DNA of 64,000 nucleotides from assembly GCA_958295665.1 (NCBI GenBank), contig OY282558.1, forward strand, positions 31,765,045-31,829,044. The letters are read 5' to 3'. Below are positions 23,909 to 36,464 of this stretch, piece by piece. The notes under the pieces were generated by a model. It worked only from the letters and a program-made list of their open reading frames with translations, was not told where the DNA came from and did not search any database. Positions within the stretch are counted from its first letter, which is position 1. Each line of letters starts with the position of its first letter. The translations under genes and the position numbers were made by a program. Origin of the DNA: Tipula vernalis (lineage: Eukaryota; Arthropoda; Insecta; Diptera; Tipulidae).

Positions 23909-26900
23909 ATAGTTACATTTTGTGAATACCACTTTAGAACTGGGAAATTTTACGGTTATAGAACAAATTTACATTTTGTGAATAGGTGCTTTAATCCTCC
24001 ATTTATGTTTCCTTCTATTCTGTTATTTCTAAAAAACCAGATATTGTGAAAAATAAACAAATTTGTGGATAAATCAGAAAACATCTGGCTTAAAAGGTTT
24101 AAAAAAATCAAATGTTTTCTTTGACTTTTTTTTAATTGTAAATTTGTCAAGGGAATATGCTTAATGTTGGTGATAGGTCCAAATAACAAATCATGCAGTC
24201 ACAAAACAAATTTAAAATATGTATAGTAGAAAACGAGTGTAGAAGATTTGCATTGAATCGGATGAAATATTAGCTTCGTTAAGATATTAAGAATTTGACA
24301 AAGTTTAAATATAAAGAAAATCAATCGGCGGGTAAATGTTCGGTGTGAGTTGATACCTGACTAATAATGCCTTGGTTTTGTACATAAATAGGCAATATCA
24401 AAGATATCTATGTAGAATAGTTGCTAACTTTCGGCTGGCAATTCGTTTACGATATGTAAAAACCAAAACAGATAACACGTGACCATTCAGCCAATCAAAA
24501 CACGAATAAAATTTTAGATTTTTTTTTTTCTTTAGAGCAACATGATTTCATATATATAGAGAGACTATATTAGTGTATCTCTCATTTAATTCTCTGTAGG
24601 AAGTTTTTTTAGAAAATTTTTTTGAATGATTCAAATTCTAGAAATCCTAAATATTACTTTGTTAGCAGGTTTAGTTGTAAGCACAATGTTTTTTTTAATT
24701 TTTGTAGATGTGTTGTTTGATCATATCTAAATGACCCTCTCTTTCTATTTATACCCGCGTATAGTGTCGTGTCCAAAAAAAATGAATAATTTGATGCTTC
24801 CGCAAAATGAAACTGACCATGATAAATCATCAAAAATATGACACATTTTGTGCTCTAAATATGTTCGCCAGCATATTTATTTAATATTTATAAACAAAGC
24901 TGTCAAATAAAATTCGTACATTCAAATCACACATCACTCTCACCTTCTATTTTCTTTGTGTATACTATACTCGAACAAGTGTGTAACCGTTTATATTTGC
25001 AATCATGAACGTACTATTAAATATTCTAGTCCACACGTTAAACTATATTCGATGCAATCTGAATACATAATTCTGTGTTTTATATACAAATTTTAATTAT
25101 GATTACATTATGAGAAATTTTAATTTTTATTTAATTTATACACGGTCATCATCCATATTCTAATGCCAAGATTTCTTATAAATACAAAAAAAGAAAACTC
25201 ATAAATCTTGTGTGAACTATTTTTTGAAAGTACAAATCGATATCGATCCAAGTGAATGGCGTTTACTGACTAATTTGCAATTGCGCGCATTCCATAATTT
25301 TATATATTATGATGAGCTGAACTGATCGCATTTAAACCGCAGCAAATCAACGTCAAATCGATTTAATATTACAACAACAGTTCGATGCGATTATCTAATC
25401 GCATTTAATGTATATAAGTAGTTTAATAAAAAATTAAAACAAAAAAGAAATGCTCGAGACTGCATAATATGGTGGAGATATCAAGTTTTGTTAAAAGCTG
25501 TGATAATTATTAATCGCGATAACTTGTTTTGCAGATTTAGAGCAATTTTTTTTAACTCGATAGATTTGGAAACTGGTTGGTAAATTGAATTATTTTATCG
25601 AAATGATGTCGACAATGTGCTTTAGAAAATGTATTTATTGCAAAATCATATATTGGCGCTAATGTCTCATAGTAGGTGTTGAAAAGAAAGTTCAATTCCC
25701 ATCACCAACATAATAAAAAAAAAAACTTTTATTTTCCGCGCGCAAATTTTATCCCGGTACTTTCATAAACACTTTCATCACAAGAACAAAACAATTAATC
25801 AAACACAATTATATATGTATATTCGTACAATATGTAACAAAAAAAAAAAAAAAATCTAAATCTAATCAAAGTGGTATAACAGTAAATTAGAATGTTAGAA
25901 AGAAATTTGTCTAGCAAAATATTTAAACAAAAAATCAGGGAAACATTTTTGCTTGACGGTAATTTAATTTAGACACTCATATGTTTGTACATTAATCATT
26001 TCCAATGAAATTTTCCACCTACGTTTCTATACGACTGTCTATTTATAAGCTGATTCAAAGAAAGAACTTTCATTTTATTTAGATGTAAGGAAATTGACCA
26101 ATTTACCAAAATCGATTGTGAAATATTGAGATTTATGAGAATTGAAAAGAACTTCCGGATCTACATATATAAAACTAATCAATTTTTTTTTTTTATCCAT
26201 GTAAACATTTTGTGTTGTAATACCTTCAAGGTAATTCATATATCCACTTTAAGTATAATAATTAAAAGACATGGTGAAACTAAAAACTGTTTATCACAAA
26301 ACAAGGTAGCATTTTAATTAAATTATGTACTGTCGTGTTACTTATGTTTTTTCACTTATCTTATTGACTAACAAGTTGTTGATGTACTTTATAAACAAAT
26401 TAAGATAATATCAAATCGATAAATTAACATCTTAGGCAAACATGTCACTTAAAAACCAAAATTAAAATCGCAAATGAATGATTCACTTGACGTTTTTTTT
26501 TTATTACTCGTACACTTTAAGTTAATGTCTTGTGTAACGTTTTGCGCGCGATCGATCGCTTACATTTAACCAAATAAACCATAAAAATTAAAACTATTTG
26601 ATAAAAAATCAAAAAAATCGAAGCACAGCGAACAACATAAACATTAATTTATGCTATTTTCATATTATTTTGTATACATATTTTAAATTCAATGCCTTTT
26701 TTATATGTTTCGTTCATTGCATAACGCATAAAATATGTAAAAGCGTAAAAATGTAAAATGCGAGTATGTACTACATATGTGTGTATATGTAGGATTTCTG
26801 TAATATATCAATTAAAGTAAAATTGTAAGTGAAATGAAATACTAGTTACGTAGGTATAAGAAAAATACTTTTTATGTTTTTTTTTTTTATAATTATTAAG

Positions 26901-27264
26901 ACCAAATTTTTTATATGGATCACCATAAAATCTTGATATATAATAAAAAATTGTGCAAGGCTTTTGTACGAATGGAAAATTATCGAGGTGTTAATTAAAA
27001 TAAAGTTAATTTGGTCAAATGTAGTTTTGAAATAAATAAGTATCGGTCGCAAACCGAAATGACCGTCAAGTTACATTAAAATGTAATAAAAAATTATTAT
27101 TTAATACTTCAATTTTTAATGAACTTCTTAGTATTTCCTTTGCATGAGTAAAGTTATACTTTCAAGCAGGGGCGACAGTTACTGGCTCTCAAAAAATATG
27201 TAACGCATTATACTAGCGCTAATGTAAAGGTCCTTTAGGTTTACAATCATCTGTTTGCACGCAA
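23909..27264. other. AT-rich non-coding stretch
   Basis: No gene supported over 3.3 kb. The first 75 bp are the repeated target region of the transposon (23909-23985). Poly-A runs, including about 15 A's near 25838, and short palindromes are all I see. The remaining short frames are not coding-like. Confidence 0.45.
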
Positions 27265-27770
27265 TTCACGATTTTTGATGAACTTAACGATTTTCAGAAT
27301 TTAGATATTAATTCAGAGTCTGGTCATGCTATTCTGGGTATTTAGAACCTATATCTTTCTACTGCTTCTTTTCCAGAGATTTGGAAGAAATCATTTATTA
27401 TACCGATAACATTCATTTGAGAAATAAAATGTATGTATATATACCAACACGGGTAACAATCACTAACCTAGCGTCCTTTTCGAGCCATATATTTGACGTT
27501 TAAGGGAATCGGAGGCAGGTTGATGTCTTCTACACTGACTTTTGTAACGCTTCCGATTCGATTCTATTATCAAAATTGTTTAATTTCTTACCAATTTAAC
27601 GAGCAAAAAAACACGAGAGTTTTGTTGAGTTATGTAATGACGTATTTTCCGGATACAATTCAGAATTTAAATTTATTCGGAATTGGATTGGAATTTCGGA
27701 TTAACCGCAAGTTAAGAATTGTGAAAAGCGCCTAGATATTTGTTTTACTTTAACAATTTTGTTTTTTGAT
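27265..27770 (+). pseudogene. Non-LTR retrotransposon RT remnant (Jockey-like)
   Basis: Translated pieces match the early RT domain of Jockey-type LINEs: NLYLSTASFPEIWKKSFIIP (27343-27402; preceding stop at 27340), a decayed NYRPI-type block near 27470, then QVDVFYTDFCNASDSILLSK (27518-27577) for RT motif A, whose Asp (the D of YTDF) is retained. The pieces lie in different frames with stops between, and motif B/C is not recognisable downstream. The 80-codon frame at 27493-27735 is a shadow of this remnant in another frame. No poly(A) end is evident, so it is an internal fragment. Confidence 0.65.
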
Positions 27771-29652
27771 TATCACATTTGAATTTATTTTATTTCGGTT
27801 TATTGTACTCATTCGTCTGCTTTTAAAAGTCCATTTAATTCATCTCTTTCCATTTGTGATAATTTTACCATTTAATGGCACTATAGATACAAAATTGACA
27901 AGGTTACAATGATAATTGTGAAATCAAATGTATAGAATTCAGAGAAAAAAAATCAAAACTGATTTTATTAGGAGATCATTTATTACTGACTTCCGTCAGT
28001 GGGAGGAAAGTCACTAATACAAAATATACCTACTGTGAAACACACTGGAAACTAATTATAATGGCAGGAAATCTGAAAATTTCAATAGAGAATTGACCTC
28101 GATTAGCATTTTTATTCTACATATAGTAACAAAGTTGAAGCAAGTATGCTCCAATTGACAACTATATGATCATATTGTAGTATGTGGTTTTCACTTAGGA
28201 AAACGTTGGGTTTCCTCGGTGAATGTGAAATTCCTGAAAGCAAATCCTACATAACATAACGTGACAATCCAGTCCCAAATATCGAGTAGCCGGATTCTCG
28301 GAGTTCGATTAATCCTCAATATTTCAAAGAAAAATAAATTTCATTGCAAATCATCTCAGTTAACATTCGGAACATTCGGTATCGCTCGATAATTTCTTGT
28401 TTACAAATCAACTGGGCTGTAGTGCTCAAATCCTGAGCGCCAAAAACCTACATAATGCTTCGATTACGATGGTTGATCCTTTTAACATTACGTTTAGGAC
28501 CAGTCATTTATGTGTCAATACGATTTGAAACTGTTTGAGCAGTTGGAAAAATTATATTGAATGTTGACGCTATCAGTTATATTTGTTGTGCCGCTATTCA
28601 ATCGAAAGGTACCAGATAACCTAACACTAATTAAGAGGTGAATATGTTAACGTAAAACCAACGTTTGAATATGAAAACTTTTTTGATTCATATTATTCTC
28701 CAAATGATTATATGATGGCGTATTCTAACAAAATTAAGTGTTCTACATTCAGTCCATTTTTAAATGCCAAAGAATAGTTCGATGTTCAACAAAAATAATT
28801 TATCAAACTTCGCCGATCGTTTTCGAAACTTGCGCTTAATTTTGTCTTGATGAATGATTTCGCAGTCTTTGCCCCGTAGATCTACTGCTGCTTCTTTTAA
28901 GAGAGGCTTCGCTGATAAAGAACTCTATGCGCACTGCCTCCACATAGATCTATTGTGCATAACTGGGTTGATTGCCACTAGAAGTAAAGTGTTATTGACG
29001 CCAGTTAAGTCACTTTATTCGTAATTTCTTATGATTTTACCCTTAGCAGTAGCTTATGCTTGGCCATCCTGAGCTGAAGGTTCATTCTCTTGCAGTGGCA
29101 GAGTTAATTAAACTTCAGGTCGCCTGGTATCCGGAGTTCCATGATAACATTCAAATATCGTCAGCGCACGAGTCTCATCTGGGATTGGGGTTATTTTATC
29201 GAGACTAGGTTCTATATGCTGGATAGGGCCACCTCTGGAAGGATACGGTTGATATGTGTTGCGTATCACTGTTCCCTGATCTTTAGATCTCAATTCCAAC
29301 TACTGCTAACCAATAATATCAATAAGATTTATAGAATAAAAGTTAATCCATCGGGCATCAAGTCAGCATCAACGGCATTGTCCCCATTGTTGCCCAATTT
29401 AACTGCAAGATAATTAAAACATTTCGGGCAAGTGTCCAGTCTTCATATGTTTTATGGAATATCTTGATATTTTTTGTAGCAATGGAGCTTTTTAAGCAAC
29501 TGCCCCATTCAATCAATTCATTATGTACCAGCTGGATCTGAATTAACTAGAGAGTCACGGATCGATGAGTTAAGAAGTGAGCTCGAATTGGACTTCAGCG
29601 ATTCATTGGGGATATTGCATCGTCACGTGAGTATGGATTAATTTGAAATTGG
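27771..29652. other. Non-coding stretch, partly less AT-rich
   Basis: No recognised gene. The part from about 28860 to 29420 is closer to balanced composition and has overlapping frames on both strands (29108-29299 minus, 29141-29413 plus). It may belong to the decayed Ty3/gypsy element that begins to be recognisable at 29.65 kb. I could not match it to gag or pol motifs. Confidence 0.35.
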
Positions 29653-30425
29653 ATGACAAACCTTTGTGTCACCCAAAGATACCATTAGTATTTGCGGACC
29701 AGGAAGCATTCAAACAACAGCAACGGAATTCAACCGCCACCAGGTGTTAAATCATTACAAAGGATGATTCAGCAAATGGTCAATGCGATGTTTGCTAATC
29801 TTGGCGGTGCCATTGCTTATTTTGATGACAAACCTTTTCAGGCACCTTAATGAATGTGGGTCCTGTGTAAAGCTTGATAACTGCGAGTTACAATGCAAAT
29901 AAGTAATATATAATAGTTAGGTCGTTCCCGGGAGCATTTAATTATATTGTGATGTTTGTCAAACAAATGCACAAACCATTTGAATTTGAAGTAAATTCTC
30001 CCCTCATAAACACTGCTCAGTGGTCAAAAGCTACTCATGAATTTGGCACAAAAATGAACATGTGATTATTATTGCCTGCAAGCAATTTGAAAATGAAATT
30101 AATAACAAAATTGAGGAAGTTGTGATGTGAGTAGTCTATCAATAAAACGATCAATAATCTTTGGGACTACAAAAGGTAACAGAATCCTGCGACAAGTATT
30201 TCACTTTTTGACACAACGTTGGCTAGAGTCAATAGACCAAGTCACAATAGGTGAGGAGGAAATTATACTATCAACGGAATGTTTTACCTTATAGGCACAC
30301 GGAAGTGTCATGTTTGAATTCGAATTTGTTGAGATGTTCAAATACCGTCTTCTCATAATGAAGCAATTGCATAAAACTCATTTGGGAATGGATGCCATTT
30401 TCAAATTTACAATGCTCTGCTAGAA
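29653..30425 (+). pseudogene. Ty3/gypsy pol remnant (RT and integrase zinc finger)
   Basis: PPPGVKSLQRMIQQMVNAMF (29731-29790), followed by GGAIAYFDD, resembles the PGxFQR...YxDD stretch of Ty3/gypsy reverse transcriptase. About 500 bp on, KYRLLIMKQLHKTHLGMDAI (30337-30396) resembles the LR..vL..LH..HlGm segment of the integrase HHCC domain. Gypsy elements carry these in this order, but normally more than 1 kb apart, so the middle has been deleted. Stops and shifts separate the pieces. GATGACAAACCTTT occurs twice (29653 and 29831), which may mark a deletion or duplication. Each match alone is modest; the order supports the call. Confidence 0.48.
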
Positions 30426-33400
30426 TATAATTAAAATCTCCAGTCAAAATTCTTTTGCTGAATCACACAGTTTTGTTGATAAGATAAAAAGGCAAACGGT
30501 GACTCGTTTCAGCCGTAATGTGATGATTTAAGGTCATAGATGCAATCCAAACATCGATTCGAATTACGAGGGGGAAATGGTAGCAACACTAAATTATTGC
30601 CCAGGGTACAACTTATGCCATATTGTTATAAGTAAGGTTGAACCTGGTACCTCGCGTCAAAGGGTGTCATAAAACATTTTTTGGTATCTGGAATTCGTTT
30701 CTTATGGTATGAGAAGTTTCACTGTTAAATAAAAAATTTCCCACACCGTTTGTGATATATCAGTGTGACAGTATCAAAAGTTGGCCGCGTAAATCATTTA
30801 CGTATACACGTATATAGGGTGAAAGTGCGTGTTTTTATTTATTTCAGAAGCGCACTTTTATTCATTCAGCTGTCAAATTAGTTTTAATACGTGAAGCATA
30901 TTCCCACATCAAAAGGTCAACGATGTACAAGATCAAATTACAACCGCACTTAAAGGAGGTGTGTTAATTAATGCACAAATAATCAGACTGAGTTTTATAT
31001 GTAGTTCTATATACTGTAACAATAATGTCTAATTAGCTAAATTAAAACACAGTTTTTATGTGATGGGATTTTTGTTTCAGGTATACATGTAGGTAGATGT
31101 ATAACTTTATTAATTTATCGCTTATTAATGGAAGCAATTAAAAGCATGAAAAGATTTAATTGCAAACAAAATTCGAAAGTAAATCGTAAAGTGTACTATG
31201 TACTAGTTAATGTAACTACATATGTAACATACAGGATCAAAAAAATCAAATTATTTATATCACGTTTAAAATGTATCGTGTTTTGTAAAATCTTGACATT
31301 CATCCATTTTAATGATACCTCTAATAGCGTTTGGTATGCAAATTGGCGCGTCACAAATATCGAATCAATTTAAGTATTGAAAATCAATTAATCATAATTA
31401 TATAAACTTTGGATTAAAAAAAAAAAAAAAAAACATTTAACCTTTCGCCAAATCTCATCTCTCAGTCTCAAGTATCTTGATTTGAAATCCGTTTTATTAT
31501 TATAATTGAATATCAAGCACAATCAATCATACAAATTACTAAGTACATATACAAATAACGGTTCTTGGTTTATATTTAGAGTTAACAATGTGCAGCATGA
31601 TTTATTATGTTTCAAGTTTTTTGAACTCGCGTGTCGTGATTTCGATTTATTCCACTTGTTGGTATATAAATAAGTATATGTGTGCACCATTAACCTGTTC
31701 GATTTCTTTGTTTAGAAAGTAAAAAAATTCTTAATCTAATTTTTGTGTGATGATGAATATCATAGTTATTTAGCTGCACGCTGTGCATTGAAATTTTATT
31801 TGAAACCAAATTAATTAAATTATAATTTTATTTTTTTAACTATTGTACTTTTACTTACTTATAATCGAAAGTAATTTTTTAGCAAGGAATCCATTTTTGT
31901 GCTGTATTATGACGTATTGTCTTCTCACGTCGCATAAATCACGTTCCGCTACTACATATAAGATGCCCTTAGTCATACAAAGTTCATTTCCGCACATAAC
32001 AACCGTTTCATTATTTTTTTGTTTGTTTAATTTTATTATGACTTTAAATGTTTGTCAAATCAAAAATCACATAAGCATAAAGTATAAATTAAATACAGTA
32101 ATTATATTAAATAAATTTGGTATACAACAACCAAAACCTTAAAAATAAAAATTAAAAACTGTCTCATATTATAAACAAGTGAAAGTCACTTGAATCGTAT
32201 ATACAATTATTACAAAACCATTGAAAATGAAAAGTTTCATTCGTCATAAGACGTAAAACGCTTATAATTGAATTATAAAATAAAAATTAACATCGACCGA
32301 TAAACACTTCTTAGTCGCCAAAGTATGATATCTATACGCCGCCGCTCGCGATTGTGTTATAATTTCTAAATCTTAATTATTTTGTAATAATTAAATTTAA
32401 TTATACCCTCGCTTGTATATAATTAAAGATGAGATATTCTCATCATCGCATTTGCAAAATAATCCGGAAAAATCTCATTGTTTTGTGTTTTTTTTTTCTA
32501 TGCAATATATAGCTCGGTTATAGTGTTAAGATGAGTTGAATTAAATAAGGTTAATGTAGTGATGGGAAAATTATGATATTTTCTAATCTTATTTAGAAAA
32601 ACGTGGATTATAAAATTGTTTGCAAAAAATTTTAGAGCAGTTAGATTCCCATCAAAAGGGTGGTCTTATACACACAAAATGTGTGTCACAATCAATTTAA
32701 AATTTCATCACTCTCAGTGAATTTATCCAGCAGATTCATAATCACGATAATTCTTGTTTCTATTTATGTAGTACCGCCGCCATTTGATTATAATTAAAAT
32801 TCTATACAACAAACTTGATATAAGTAATCAATTTCAGACAGTAGGTGATAATTACTATAGTTAAGTTGCCAGTGTTCACATTAAATCGGATTGTGTGTTG
32901 AATTTCTGAGTTCAACCTTGTTGAATGTACAATACCTTCTCTATCGAACTCAGTTTTCATATCAATGGTCTATTCAATGTCCTTTCGAGTTGATTATTAT
33001 TCTGTGTCCTAACTCATTTCCGTGGAAACGATCAACGCCGTTTAAAATTGATCAAAAACCTAATTTCAATTAAGTAGTCCCTAGTCTGTCAAGTGAATTG
33101 GAATTTTTCAAGTAGGACAGCTAACTAATCACTTTTTATTTCGAGACCACCAGGCGCAATCTCTCAATATTTTTAAGTGTATCTCCCTTTATTGAATTTA
33201 GTTGATGCACAAGTGGCGCCATTATATGTAAATGTTAAAATAAAATTGTAAATACAAGTTGCGCTATTTTAATACAGATGGAACTATCACTGACTTTTTA
33301 AAAGTAAAAATCTGCGGTATAAAAAAAATTGAAAATTTAAACCAATAAATCCAAACAAACCGATTCAAACAAGAGAGATGACACTTGTATCATACCGCGC

Positions 33401-33879
33401 CTTGGTAGGCAATTTCTAATCTGTCAGTAATATAAACCTAATATATTTATTTAAATTAAAATTTTGTAGTACTCAAAATTTTTGCAGCGCGATAGCGCTG
33501 GTCAATACATCATTAAACAATATTCAATAACAATTTAGGGATATGAAACTCAAAATTTACCTTCGATTTTTTTTTTTCATTTCTGAACATTTATATCTTT
33601 CAAAAATCTACAATAACAAAGGTTATCCTAATCTGTAGAACTACACAAACAATCATAAAAACAAATTTCACTTTGAAATCGAACATTTTAAAAAATATTT
33701 CCCGAACGTTTGATTAAATTTTTTTTTAATTTATTAAAATCCTTCTTTTTGAGCTACAAAGTAGAAATAATACTTTGTTAAGAATGCACATTGATCTGAT
33801 GCTGATCAAATTAATATTTCATCTAACACAGAAATACATTTAATTCGGTTTCAGAATCACTATACCGATTTCAAAAATA
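30426..33879. other. AT-rich non-coding stretch
   Basis: No gene supported. It contains an 18-base poly(A) at 31416-31433 and an AG|GT site at 31080/31081 (listed separately). The 99-codon frame at 31843-32142 has no domain and mirrors random AT-rich sequence. Confidence 0.45.
31064..31088 (+). other. Candidate recursive splice (AG|GT) site
   Basis: ATTTTTGTTTCAG|GTATACATG has a clear pyrimidine tract and consensus TTTCAG, followed at once by a GTA donor start. It could be a zero-length exon, or simply the 3' splice site of a normal exon starting with GT, though the following frame is short. Confidence 0.2.
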
Positions 33880-34260
33880 TCAGAAATTTTCGAAATTTAT
33901 CTTCGAGAATATCGTAATTATGTTATTTGATGCTTTGGAGGTTTTCGAGGTTTAGTTGGCATTGATTTGCAGTCCTTTCAGTTGCTTGCCTTTCAGATTA
34001 TTTAGGATTTATTAGTTTTAGTGTTGAGTTACTTTAATGATATTACATTGTTCGAAATGTTCACCGCTTTCGTGATAATGTTTGAGATTACTCGAGGTTG
34101 TCATGAACAGTTTTTGATCGTCATGAGATTATTTGTTATTTGCCAGATTATTTTCGAAATTTCTGACGATTATTCAACTGTTAGAGATTATTTCAAGATT
34201 GATAAAATTTTGAATGGCGTTAAGCATTAACGTAATTCAATAAGTTTTGAAATTCTGAGA
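33880..34260. repeat. Degenerate TTCGAGATTATT repeats
   Basis: ATTTCGAAATT, CTTCGAGAATATCG, TTTGAGATTACTCGAGG, GAGATTATTTG and TTAGAGATTATTTC follow each other at irregular spacing. The 69-codon frame 34021-34230 is an artefact of these words. It is similar in style to the repeats near 20.7 and 50.5 kb. Confidence 0.4.
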
Positions 34261-34559
34261 TTATTTGAATCGAATAAAAGCATATTCGCGCAATCATCAA
34301 TATCTGTACATTTAACGGAGGTGCAGCCCAATTTGCACTAATTCTGTAAAAAATGGCCTAGTGCCAATGGGTCTAAATAACGCCAATACCGTTCTTGCTA
34401 AGAGACTTCGTATAAGGATGAGCGCATCTGTGGACAGGATTACAAGCTCCATGACTTTGCAGAGAATCAGTTTAATCAAATTATTAGAAAACCAATTACA
34501 ATAATCTGAAAATCTAGCAAAAGATTTAGGAATATTTTCTGAAAATATTTAACTCAGAA

Positions 34560-35252
34560 TTTAAATTTTGAAATTGGTAATCACAATTCAAACTATTAAA
34601 ACTACGTTTATTGCTGCATAATCACAATTTCGGAAATTAAAATGGCTTAAATCGAACTGATATGTCATCAAAGCAGGATGATGAGTATCTATTCTCCTTA
34701 AAACATAAGTCGCTTTTATAGACTTAGGTAAGACATTAGATAAAACTAAATCCAGAATTATATTGTGAAAATTCATGGTCTGAATCAATAATTGACTAGG
34801 ACCTGAGAGGCAAGATTCAGGATGTTAAATATTCAAATGAGATAAATTCCATTAAATATGCGAAATAAGTTATTGTAAAATAGCCTAAAATGATAAAATG
34901 AGTGTTGAAGGTTGATAATGTCATTGAGGTTTATCGCAGTAAAGCTCATAATCACTAAGATTTGAATCAGTATTAATATATGGCACTTTTATAAACAACC
35001 AATTTACTTAATTAATATTTTCCCATTTGGAAACTCTAAAGAAGCCTCCACCATCCGTTTTATTTGGGAATCTAAATAAATCCCTATCTTCTCTGTATAT
35101 TGAGTAACTATCATCATAGAGCTCAGCAGAATAAATTCCATCATTTAAATTAGTTTCATTTAAACATATCTCATAATAATTAGTATTTAAAATATTGTGA
35201 AGAAATTCATTAGTTTTCGTTCTCAGGCCATTAACATTCAGAAAATGCACAG
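34560..35252 (-). pseudogene. LINE APE-type endonuclease fragment
   Basis: Reading the minus strand from 35250: LNVNGLRTKTNEFL (start of the AP-endonuclease fold), EICLNETNL, YSIYREDRDLF and a GGGFF block, as in CR1/Jockey-clade endonucleases. In another frame YINTDSNLSDYELYCDKP follows. Then the frame 34788-34588 gives NIILDLVLSN and DTHHPAL, the conserved C-terminal DLVLsN and Asp-His blocks. The spacing of about 170 codons between the ends fits one domain. Two or more frameshifts break it, and the RT expected further along the minus strand (below 34560) is missing. It may belong to the same family as the RT at 43.1-44.8 kb. Confidence 0.72.
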
Positions 35253-35630
35253 CTAAACTTAAGATAAAAACAACAAGTTAAACATAATAATAAATTACAA
35301 ATACAAAACTCATTTACATATGTTTATTATAACTAGATAGTGTTTTCGTAAAAATTCAATTCGATCTTCATTTAATTTTAATTATTTTGATAATTCTGCG
35401 AACCAAAACCCTCGCTGAATCCAAACACATTTAAACATTTTCTCGACCTTTAGTAATTTATCATTAGACAATAAATTTGGTTTTTATAATGATTAAATCT
35501 ATCGTAGTTGTTTAAAATTAAAATCAATACTATTAACAAAAAGGACGCCATCAAGTACAAATTTTTTGGTTCAGTACGCATCAAATATTTTTTGCTTTTT
35601 CACACGGGATCCGAGTTTCCCGCCTGTCCT
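35253..35630. other. Short non-coding gap
   Basis: Nothing recognisable between the endonuclease fragment and the fold-back element, except a purely AT-rich spacer. Confidence 0.4.
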
Positions 35631-36464
35631 GGGATTTCCCGGTTTTCGATTTATTTATTTTATATTCTGTAACACAATCATAGGAATAATATATTATGCA
35701 AAAACCTCAATTTAAGAGACTAATTGGGGAATGGCCTGTTTCTTATTTCTGACTGTCCCTTAGTTCGAATGTAGAAAATTTGAATATCTTTTACAGATTT
35801 TTATCCATAAATAGCATTTCCAAGTCGAATTCAGGCTAATTAGGAAGAAATTATGCTACTTGTTGCATTATGCTACTGTTATAATAAAATTGGGCATGGA
35901 AACGGGATTCTAAAATAATATTTAAAGAATTACTGAAATATTGTCAGTTAGGAAGAAACTAGGTCTAAATAGGATATGATGAAATTCCATAAATACGACA
36001 TGAAGTTAGTAAAAAAACAACCGAGTTCCTTCCTAATTGGCCTTATTCCAAAACATCATTTTAGAATACCATCTCCGTCTTGCAAGCTGAATTTTTTGAT
36101 AATCGGTTAAAAAACGGATAAGTTCCTTCCTAATTGGCCATATTTCAGAAATTCTGATAAAACTTATTTTAGAACTCCGTTTTCGTTAGCGTGCTGAATT
36201 TCATCATAATCGATAAAGAAATCACCAAGTTCCTTCCTATTAGGCCTTCCATCGTGCATGCTGAATTTCATAGTAATCGATTAAGAAATAGCCAAAATTC
36301 TTCCTAATAGGCCTGAATTTGACTTGACAATGCTATTGATCGATAAACTTCTTTATGAGATATTCAAATTTTCTACATTCTACATTCGTTTTCTACATTC
36401 ATATGACGTTATGTAGAATTAAAATAGTATATAAAAAAATAAATGCCAAAAACCAGGAAATCCC
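35631..36464. mobile_element. Fold-back element with ATTAGGAAG repeats
   Basis: Several blocks are mirrored about a centre near 36040: GGGATTTCCCGGTTTT (35631) versus 36449-36464; TCGAATGTAGAAAATTTGAA (35765) versus 36361-36388, where a few bases are duplicated; and CAAGTCGAATTCAGG (35821) versus 36312-36327. Inside, ATTAGGAAGAA occurs in one orientation on the left. The complementary TTCCTTCCTAATTGGCC occurs three to four times on the right (about 36028, 36123, 36229, 36297), each after an AAATCGGTTAA/AAGAAATAGCC-type phrase. No ORF. The related phrase GGTTAAGAAATAGCCAAG also occurs at 54033-54050 in the second fold-back element. Confidence 0.7.

Noticed and set aside
28860..29420. Gag or pol of the gypsy remnant upstream of 29.65 kb
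   Set aside because: No zinc knuckle, protease or RT motif could be read in any frame; only composition suggests a link.
31843..32142. 99-codon frame as a small membrane protein gene
   Set aside because: Hydrophobic residues reflect T-rich sequence; no signal peptide pattern, no promoter or splice context, and no similarity recognised.
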